From Sulfurimonas sp. (GTDB lineage Bacteria > Campylobacterota > Campylobacteria > Campylobacterales > Sulfurimonadaceae), in assembly GCA_027063645.1 (NCBI GenBank), contig JAMORK010000014.1, positions 1 through 64,000 of the forward strand: DNA of 64,000 nucleotides, in the 5' to 3' direction. The number at the start of each line of letters is the position of its first letter. Position 1 is the first letter of the stretch. The position numbers and the translations under genes were made by a program. Shown in pieces: positions 62,072 through 64,000 of the stretch. Under the pieces are notes generated by a model. The model was not told the origin of the DNA. It worked only from the letters and a program-made list of their open reading frames with translations, and did not search any database.

Positions 62072-62601
62072 TAGGCTTTTTTAATAAACTCTGTTTTGAG
62101 GTAAATTTTCGTACCATTTACACGACCTTCAACATGATCATCCATATCGTTAGGAAGAGTTATACGAGTTACCGTTGTACCACGTTTAGCAGTAAAACCA
62201 GCACCCTTAACATCTAAATCTTTAAGTATCACGATGCTATCTCCTGCATGTAGTTCTACACCGTTTGCATCACGAAAAACAACTTTATTTGCTTCAGCAT
62301 TGACTGCTTGTTCAGCAAGTTTAAGCTCATCCTCTTCTAGGTACATCATCTCAATCATATCTTGACGACCAAGTTTATTCCATAATATGTATGAGAGTAC
62401 TTTTACAGCTGGAACTTCACTCCACATAGCATCATTGAGACAATTAAAGTGTGTCTCATCAAGTTCACCTGCATCGATTTGAGTTTTACAATTAGCACAA
62501 ACATAAACGCTCTGCTCTTCACTACCATCACTTATAGGTAACTCCAAAACACTTACATCTTCGCTAGATCCACATAGTTCACATACTTCACTTCTTGCCA
62601 T
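62071..62601 (-). CDS. PhnA-type zinc-ribbon protein
   Basis: The 176-residue protein begins with a zinc ribbon (EVCELCGSSEDV, then VCANCKTQID) and ends with the PhnA barrel (DANGVELHAGDSIVILKDLD, VKGAGFTAKRGTTVTRI). The name comes from phosphonate loci, but most members have no proven phosphonatase role, so the function is open. AAGGATAGATAA precedes the ATG. It overlaps dgt by TAATG. Confidence 0.87.
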   Translation of the reverse strand: MARSEVCELCGSSEDVSVLELPISDGSEEQSVYVCANCKTQIDAGELDETHFNCLNDAMWSEVPAVKVLSYILWNKLGRQDMIEMMYLEEDELKLAEQAVNAEANKVVFRDANGVELHAGDSIVILKDLDVKGAGFTAKRGTTVTRITLPNDMDDHVEGRVNGTKIYLKTEFIKKA

Positions 62602-62655
62602 TTATCTATCCTTTATTTGTTTTTGCAATTATATCGCATCTCTCCAAGAAGTCTA

Positions 62656-62874
62656 TTAATCTTCTTGGTGAAACTCAATATCTTGATCTGAAACTTTTTT
62701 CTCTTGGACAACTTTGTCAAAAGCTTTTTTAGCTTTAGCTTCGTTGTAAACCTTACACTCTTCTGGTACTACTGCATTTGGATCTTGTGCAATCTCGTCA
62801 CACATCGTTCCATTAATGCTGAAATTAGCACATCCGCTCAGTAAAAGAGCCATTAGTATTGTTAGTTTTATCAT
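62656..62874 (-). CDS. Small lipoprotein
   Basis: The 72-residue protein has a signal peptide with lipobox LLSGC (residues 10-14), then a short polar segment with two more Cys (TMCDEIAQD, EECKVYNEA) that could form a disulfide, and a Lys/Glu-rich helix. The ATG at 62874 overlaps the thyX stop as TAATG; an earlier ATG in frame lies within thyX and is not needed. No known family. Confidence 0.7.
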   Translation of the reverse strand: MIKLTILMALLLSGCANFSINGTMCDEIAQDPNAVVPEECKVYNEAKAKKAFDKVVQEKKVSDQDIEFHQED

Positions 62875-63707
62875 TATTTCTTCTTTATTATGAGATCGAG
62901 ATATTTTTGTGGTGTTACTTGCATCATCTCTTGAGCAAGCCAACGGATCTGAAAAAATGCCGCTCCACTGTCACGCAATGTAAAGTAGTTTTTTAAACTT
63001 CTTAGATTAAAGGTTACAACCATATCTACTTTGACATTATCGGTGATGATATGCTTAAAAGCATCTCCAACATTACGTTTTTTCTTTCCAGCTTGTAAAG
63101 CGCCATAGAGTGCTTCAGCATCCCCCTCATACTGTTCTATAAAAGGGAGTGAACTTTTTGCTACAGATATGGAGTGAAAATCCTCTACAGCTTGAGATTG
63201 AAAATCCAACTTATCATACATAGCACCTATCTCTAAGCGATTATAAGCCTCATCACAAGTAACAAACATATCAAACGCCATCACTTTATCGATAAAGAAC
63301 TCTTTATCTCCCCCATGCTTTGAAGCAACAAAGGCATTGATAATTCCACTCATAGTGTAGCGAGTACTTCTTACAGAGATCGCTTGGATACGATGACGTG
63401 CATGCTCTTGTAAAACGCCACGAGAGGTGCCTCTAATAAGAAAGCTAAGGTTTGCATGCTCTAAGATAGAGTGGTGAAAATAGGTCCATGCAAGATCATC
63501 TAAAAGTTTTGAATCTTCTATAGAGTTGAGTGCATTAACCATCTCTGTATCTGGCAACTGATGCTCTATCTCTTTGACAACACTGTTTTCGCTGTTTTCA
63601 AAAGAATCATAGCATGTACGAGCTGCTGTTTCAGCCACCCCAATCCCTGTATCTTGTAGGAGTACAACCTTAGGTTTTGTATACTTAATGCCGTAGATAT
63701 CTTCCAT
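62874..63707 (-). CDS. thyX: Flavin-dependent thymidylate synthase
   Basis: ThyX methylates dUMP to dTMP using methylenetetrahydrofolate, FAD and NADPH. The 277-residue protein contains the exact RHRx7S signature (RHRIQAISVRSTRY, about residues 105-118), the FAD-binding HSILEHANLSFLI, and a C-terminal NLRSLKNYFTLRDSGAAFFQ with RWLAQEM. AGGATAAAGCG lies before the ATG. It heads an operon with a lipoprotein, a PhnA-like protein, dgt and a DUF481 gene. It replaces ThyA, as in many Campylobacterota. Confidence 0.95.
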   Translation of the reverse strand: MEDIYGIKYTKPKVVLLQDTGIGVAETAARTCYDSFENSENSVVKEIEHQLPDTEMVNALNSIEDSKLLDDLAWTYFHHSILEHANLSFLIRGTSRGVLQEHARHRIQAISVRSTRYTMSGIINAFVASKHGGDKEFFIDKVMAFDMFVTCDEAYNRLEIGAMYDKLDFQSQAVEDFHSISVAKSSLPFIEQYEGDAEALYGALQAGKKKRNVGDAFKHIITDNVKVDMVVTFNLRSLKNYFTLRDSGAAFFQIRWLAQEMMQVTPQKYLDLIIKKK

Positions 63708-63795
63708 TCGCTTTATCCTAAATTTAAGTTTCTTATTTTACCTTGTATAAACTTAGTTACTGTTATAATCAAAAAAATTATCTAAAAGATCTCTT

Positions 63796-64000
63796 ATGAA
63801 ACAACTCTTTAACACCTTTATATTGCTTCTCCTCTCAAGTGCACTTTATGCTGGCATTGGTACCCCCTTTATCTTAAGTGGTATCAAAAAAGTTTATCCT
63901 GTAGTGGAGATTAAAACAGGCAATGTGGATCAAAAACTCAAAAAACAGATACAAAAGATACTCCTCGATAGACTCTCCTCACTTGGCATAGAGACAAAAG
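63796..64000 (+). CDS. Start of a secreted protein, cut off by window edge
   Basis: The frame is open from the ATG at 63796 to the window end (68 codons). It starts with a signal peptide (MKQLFNTFILLLLSSALYAG) and continues IGTPFILSGIKKVYPVVEIK and a Lys-rich helix (DQKLKKQIQKILLDRLSSLG). The family cannot be named from this part. TATAAT at about 63761-63766 is a likely -10 box. It is divergent from thyX. Confidence 0.65.
   Translation, partial: MKQLFNTFILLLLSSALYAGIGTPFILSGIKKVYPVVEIKTGNVDQKLKKQIQKILLDRLSSLGIETK

Overview
The window looks like a piece of chromosome from a Campylobacterota (Epsilonproteobacteria) species close to Sulfurimonas. The grounds are low GC, a CheB without receiver domain, a CetA/CetB-like split energy-taxis pair, the RLAQMGEMLSMIAHQW histidine-kinase signature, two flagellar hook genes with sigma-54 promoters, ThyX in place of ThyA, and TATAAT -10 boxes without clear -35 boxes. 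The genus is an inference. Genes are tightly packed, with many TAATG/ATGA overlaps. No insertion sequence, prophage, integron or CRISPR array was seen, and no gene-free stretch exceeds 300 bases unless the doubtful Cys-rich ORF at 5426-5755 is discounted.

Region by region. 1-3266: end of a chemoreceptor operon (MCP, cheB, cheR). 3410-5755: a CbiM-like metal-uptake membrane protein, an Opr-type porin with a Fur-box-like site, and a small Cys-rich ORF. 5794-17855: late cobalamin biosynthesis (Cys-rich small-domain protein, APH-fold kinase, CobD-type decarboxylase, CbiP, CbiB, archaeal-type CobT, CobU, CobS, CobC phosphatase), interrupted by a two-component system, a CZB zinc protein and a Sel1 lipoprotein. 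17906-20247: a CsgG-type four-lipoprotein operon. 20266-31095: alpha-carbonic anhydrase, a c-heme chemoreceptor, a Suv3-like RNA helicase, a rhodanese-like protein and DUF309 protein, MscS with a DUF481 outer-membrane protein, an MFS permease and a CetB/CetA-like pair. 31276-39765: a B12-binding-type radical SAM protein, LapG/LapD, tRNA-Ser(GGA), a second CZB protein, a DUF1538-PII fusion, an HTH coiled-coil protein and YajQ. 39885-47197: a siroheme reductase, a two-subunit fumarate reductase/succinate dehydrogenase-like pair, a large solute-sensing histidine kinase and a YqaA protein. 47204-55450: a hydroxyacid dehydrogenase, PurT, and the hook cluster fliK-flgD-flgE-flgE. 55514-64000: dnaG, an SO_0444-type metal permease with ArsR and Crp/Fnr regulators, a DUF2892 protein, rpsU, a DUF481 protein, dGTPase, PhnA, a lipoprotein, ThyX, and the start of a secreted protein.

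How it fits together. The cobalt-uptake candidate, the nucleotide-loop genes and a possible threonine kinase form a nearly complete late B12 module. Three MCPs, CheB/CheR, two free CZB proteins and the hook genes make up a motility and sensing theme. LapG/LapD and YajQ point to c-di-GMP control of attachment. The most interesting leads are the APH-fold kinase next to CobD, the CbiM/porin/Fur locus, a fumarate-reductase-like pair with no anchor and no flavin-linking histidine, a receiver-truncated response regulator, the DUF1538-PII fusion, and a set of promoters placed exactly where leaderless mRNAs would start. All calls come from reading the sequence; no search was run.
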